In this document: piece after piece, positions 16,760 to 20,280 of the stretch
How positions within the stretch are numbered: position 1 is the first letter of the stretch
Layout of the letters: every line of letters starts with the position of its first letter
Assembly (NCBI GenBank): GCA_943704495.1
Contig: CALSCR010001784.1
Span: forward strand, 1 to 20,280
DNA from: Pigoraptor chileana
Taxonomy: Eukaryota; Opisthokonta; Filasterea
DNA length: 20,280 nucleotides
Direction of reading: 5' to 3'
Notes under the pieces: generated by a model
What the model saw: the letters and a program-made list of their open reading frames with translations, nothing else
What the model was told of the DNA's origin: nothing
Database searches by the model: none
Made by a program: the position numbers and the translations under genes

Positions 16760-18893
16760 ATGGCCATGTTCAAGCCTCTCGGCGGCAGTGACAGTGACAG
16801 TGATGCGGGAAGCGACGACGCCGACCGTGGCGACAGTAGCAAGGGACCACCGGGACCACCGCACATTCTGCACAGCCAATCTCCACCTGCCCTTGCGAAC
16901 CACTCCGCCCTGGCCAACGACGCCGCCTTGGATGCCGATGACACATGTGGGACGGATGACGAGCACATGGGCGGTAATTTGAATGACACGGAAAATAGAG
17001 AATACAGGGGTGATTTACGAGATAGATTTGCGGCGTTGAAAGCCCGGCGTGCGGCTGTGACGAAGCGGAGCACTGCGCGACGGACGAAGAAGCTGAAGAA
17101 GCAGGCGCTCGACGCGGGTGGGTACCAACAGGCAATTAAGTGCACACACTCATACTCAAGAACGCATGGCACATGCGACACATGCGCGGCACATGCGCAC
17201 ACACACATATATATGTATATGCATACACACACGCATACACACACGCACTAACGCACATATACACACACGCTCACAGACACTCAGACACGCTCACAGACCA
17301 CAGACACGCACCCACACAGACACGCTCACAGACACACAGACACGCTCACAGACACACAGACACGCTCGCAGACACACAGACACGCGCACAGACACACACA
17401 CAACACACGTAAGAGCACATAATGCACGAGCACACACAGCCCATTTACTACGTTCATCGCTATGAGCTTCAACGGTGCTTTGTGTGATTATCCATGGACA
17501 TCCGCGTGTTTGCAGTGCGAGACAGTTTCACGGACCCCGCCGACATTATTGTGTTTGAGGAGTATGGTGTCCGAAAGGAGCACCTGTTGTCTCATAAGGG
17601 CAGCGCCAACGTCAGCAACGCCAACGACAACACAAATGGCATCAATGCCAACAGCCACAGGGCGGGCAAGAGTGCGCATCGGTCGCAGAGTTTTGGCCGT
17701 GACGGACAGAGCGAGTTGGCGGCCCTCGCTCCGTTCATCGACATCAACAGCCGCCTGAATGATGTCAGCCACGGCCCGCTTGCTTCCCGTCCCGTGGGTG
17801 TCCGTTCATAATGTTTTATTTTTGTGGATGTGCAGTATCGTTGTTGGGTGAATGTATTCTGGCCTCGTTGTGTGCACATGTGTATATGTGTATGGTGTGT
17901 GTTTGTGTTGTGTTGTGTTTGTGCGTGTCTGAGTATTATTCCGTCAGACCTGTTCAGCTTCCAGCTCTCTAGCGGTGGTTACGTGTTGGGCCCAAGTTGT
18001 GGAGTCCATGGGCACACCCCCCGCCCGAGACACTTTCTTTAATCCTGCATTTCAATCCATGCCACATGCTCCAGAGCCGAATCGACCGGGAAATCCAAGC
18101 TGCGATCACGGCGGGTGACTTTGAGCTGGCTGATAGACTGAATACGCGTGCTGCCCATGTCGAGACGGAGGAGAAGCTGGCGGAGGCACGCCGTGCAAGG
18201 GAGTTCATGGAGCAGACGGAGGTGCGGTCTGCATGCTGTTGGGTCTGGGTGTCGTGTGGAGTGGCGTGTGCTGTGTGGTGTGCGGTGTATTGTACGTGGG
18301 TGTGTGTGTGGGTTTTGTGTTGTGTGTGTGTGGTTTGTGTGTTGTGTGTTGTGTGTGTTATGCGGTGTGTTGTGTGTGTTATGCAACATCTTGTGCGTGG
18401 TGTGTGTTGTGTGGCCGTTTCTGTTGGTTTGCACGCATATGCCTCGGAGATTGCTGGCTGCATATCTAATTACCGCCCATGATGGGAGTGTGACAGTGCA
18501 AACGCAATGTTGTTACGGACATTGGGGTCATCCGTTGTAATTGGTTGATCCATGTGCTCAGCAGTGCTTCTTATCCGTGAGCTGTGCGTGTTTGGCGTGC
18601 CATGTACCCTTGAAGATCGCCTTATTTGGCAACAGGAGCGCCATTGTATCCCCACTGTTGGGGCGCACATTGACCCCATGCACCCCATTTGTGCATTGCA
18701 GGCCACTGAAAAGGCACGGTTATCGACGCGGAGGCCCAAGCTCAAGTGGCTGTGAGTGTTTTACGGCCTGCGCACGCGACATTTTGCGATTTTGTGGAGC
18801 ACATTCGCACCACACACTGCTTCAATCGCACGCCGTTGGCATTATTGGCCGCTGTGGGCTTGCGGTGGTGTGCGTGCGTTTGTTGTTTTGTTG

Positions 18894-18925
<32 letters not shown>

Positions 18926-19046
18926 TTTGTTATTTTTTTGTTGGCGCTCGCGTCGGAGGAATGGTGAAATTTGCCTCATTCTTTCGTTTTCGTTCTGTTG
19001 CAGGTTTGAGGCGCGCAAGAAATGGGAGACCAAGGGGAACATGTAA
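16760..19046 (+). CDS. FAM204A-like protein, function unknown
   Basis: Exons: 16760-17117, 17516-17793, 18075-18221, 18702-18751, 19004-19046; 291 residues, all phases match. The C-terminal half resembles human FAM204A (C10orf84): a helix SRIDREIQAAITAGDFELAD, a coiled stretch with REFMEQTE, then KLKWLFEARKKWETKGNM at the very end, where the human protein has a near-identical FEAKKRWETKSNM. The N-terminus is acidic and Ser/Asp-rich (SDSDSDAGSDDAD), followed by a basic segment (RRTKKLKKQ), a pattern common in nuclear or nucleolar proteins. Exon 2 carries DPADIIVFEEYGV, matching the YFGV region, then a low-complexity Asn/Ser stretch. The function of this family is not established. Introns are long for this window (250-480 bases) and very GT- or CA-rich. 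The first two donors are both GTGGGT. Confidence 0.85.
17140..17410. repeat. CA-rich tract with a 20-bp minisatellite
   Basis: Within the first intron of the FAM204A-like gene. Bases 17321-17400 are four aligned 20-bp units beginning CACGCTCACA and ending GACACACAGA, with one or two changes in the last two; degenerate copies extend to the left to about 17210, mixed with CACACATATATATG. Confidence 0.92.
18290..18400. repeat. GT-rich low-complexity tract
   Basis: TGTGTGTG runs broken by GGTTTTG and TTATGC, in the third intron of the FAM204A-like gene. The following intron has a T-rich run (18885-18945) built on TTTTG. Confidence 0.85.
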
Positions 19047-19635
19047 AAACTGGGAACATGCCGCCTGGCCACAAGGTCAGCGCAGACCACTTTCCGCAAT
19101 CGGTGCCCGTGGCGTGGCGCTAAGACTACAAGGGCGCAGGGACTGCCTATGACGAGCGACTGCATACACGTCTCTGTTTCGTGTGAGGGACGGGAGTCCA
19201 TCAACGCCGTTCGAGGGTGTTTGCCATGCTACCAACGGGCGAGTGGCGGTGGCGGCATCACTGGAGGGCGCGGGTGGCGGTAACAGATATACCGCCCGGT
19301 ATTGAATGCACAGCACACCCTCGTGCGGTACTCAATCCCAGCGCAATCTTCACTTATCGATGCTATGAAGCCGAAATAAGTGCGTCTCAAATCGTGAATC
19401 AACATTGCGGATGAATTGGAATCCATTGTGATTTAGACCAAAAACAGCTAAGCACAATACACTTTTTCCACAATCAGAACAAATTTGTACGCAACGGCTA
19501 CAGACCGGTCGCACAGGAGGGCCCAGATCAACGACGACGCACAGATCATTCAAAGCGCAATGAAGAGAAGAGAGGAAAAGGGCGAGAGGGAGCTGCCCGT
19601 GTGATGTGTGGTGTGTGATGCCTTGTGTGTTGTGT
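19047..19635. other. Convergent intergenic region
   Basis: 589 bases between the FAM204A-like stop and the peptidase stop. I see no gene, RNA or repeat of note. Confidence 0.5.
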
Positions 19636-20280
19636 TCAGTGCTTTGTCTTTGGCTTCTCCTCGATCCAGCGCCGGATGAAATCACGCTCCACCTGGCGGG
19701 CCGCGATGACCGACGGCGGGTCTGCGGGATTGGACGCGCGGAGGTCGAGGTGATGGGCGCCCTCGGCAATGTTTACGGCCACAACGCTGTCGCTGACAGA
19801 CTCAAGAATGCTCTGCACGAGCAAGGCCATTCAGGAAGACACAGTAAGAGAGTGTGTGCGGGTGCGTCGTGTGTATGTGCGTGCGTGTGAGCACGAGCAA
19901 GGTTTCAAGTCAAAGTAAGAGAGAGTGTGTGGGTGCGTCGTGTGCATGCGTATGAGAATGGTGTGTTCGTGGGGGATGAAAGTTGTTGCTTTGAGCGCAC
20001 AACAGCAAACACAACCTGAAGGCGAGACACAAACGATAGCGCAATTCTAGTAATCTAGCACAAGACGATGGGCAAAGCGTGTACGCACCCCTCCGCTCCA
20101 TGGGTCCAGCATGCCGTTGCTGAAGACAATGTTCGACGCAGACGAGAGATCGCGGCCCCAAAAGTACGTCGGCGCCCAATCAGGACGCGGGGTGACTCCC
20201 CACCGCTTGCGGCAATAGGCTGTGAACGCGGTGATATTCCAGTCACTGCGTCCGGATTGCAAGGAGAGGGGGGGAGGGGG
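19636..20280 (-). CDS. S28 serine peptidase, prolylcarboxypeptidase-like (C-terminal part)
   Basis: The family (PRCP, DPP7) cleaves Pro-X bonds in lysosomes or outside the cell. Two exons are seen: 20245-20089 and 19812-19636, joined in phase to give about 110 C-terminal residues; the 5' part is beyond the right edge. WGVTPRPDW, the block [16 protein letters not shown] (catalytic Asp in LDPW) and GAHHLDLR (catalytic His) are diagnostic, followed by [12 protein letters not shown] and a final basic helix. The nucleophilic Ser and signal peptide lie outside the window. The acceptor of the first visible exon (CGCAG at 20250-20246) follows a strong pyrimidine tract (CCCTCCCCCCTCTCC), which is the G-rich right end of the window read on this strand. 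The intron 19813-20088 holds a 76-bp duplication. Confidence 0.93.
19815..19960. repeat. Imperfect 76-bp tandem duplication at a 3' splice site
   Basis: Copy A starts at 19815 and copy B at 19891, both with GCACGAGCAAGG, then AGTAAGAGAG, GTGTGTG and GGTGCGTCGTGTG. Copy A includes the bases just upstream of the peptidase exon acceptor on the minus strand, so the pre-mRNA carries this pre-acceptor segment twice. Confidence 0.8.

Noticed and set aside
17321-17400. Regular 20-bp repeats resembling a CRISPR array
   Set aside because: The units are contiguous with no spacers and lie in a CA-rich intron of a eukaryotic gene; this is a minisatellite.
19200-19225. GTTCGAGG resembling a tRNA B box
   Set aside because: No A box, no acceptor stem pairing and no cloverleaf around it.

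Overview
The window is a gene-dense stretch of nuclear DNA from an intron-rich eukaryote, most likely a free-living protist. Nine protein genes can be supported, eight of them split by introns of about 75-480 bases. Exon joins were read by hand from conserved protein motifs, splice-site dinucleotides and matching codon phase. DMC1, LSM5, a prolylcarboxypeptidase-type S28 peptidase, PUS7 and a FAM204A-like protein are general eukaryotic families. A circularly permuted Ras GTPase joined to a von Willebrand A domain (cpRAS-VWA) is rare; it is known from a few metazoans and scattered protists (Amoebozoa, excavates, unicellular relatives of animals), so I do not name a species.

Layout, left to right: LSM5 (minus, 3' end at or beyond the left edge); cpRAS-VWA (minus, 1627-4754); divergently from it a small thioredoxin with a CAAS active site (plus, 5218-5864); an unrecognised, probably mitochondrial helical protein (minus, 6147-7451); divergently PUS7, intronless (plus, 7854-9989); the meiotic recombinase DMC1 with ten introns (plus, 10547-12440); a stretch of about 1.1 kb with a possible small gene and a 42-bp tandem repeat; a DEAD-box helicase with a probable mitochondrial presequence (minus, 13533-16249); divergently a FAM204A-like protein (plus, 16760-19046); and the 3' end of an S28 serine peptidase (minus, 19636 to the right edge). 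Genes are mostly in divergent and convergent pairs 280-600 bases apart. They do not form a pathway; the shared theme is housekeeping RNA metabolism (LSM5, PUS7, helicase), meiosis (DMC1) and signalling (cpRAS).

The most striking points are: (1) a complete cpRAS-VWA gene with motif order G3-G4-G5-G1-G2, a four-cysteine zinc ribbon and a VWA MIDAS motif; (2) strong candidates for minor-spliceosome (U12-type) introns: an AT-AC intron in DMC1 next to an 8-base micro-exon, with a perfect TCCTTAAC branch-site match, and a GTATCC-AG intron in LSM5; both are needed to restore conserved protein sequence; (3) a GC-AG intron in DMC1; (4) a thioredoxin whose second active-site cysteine is serine. No RNA genes, transposons, virus-derived elements or CRISPR arrays were seen. 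Simple CA/GT repeats are common in introns.
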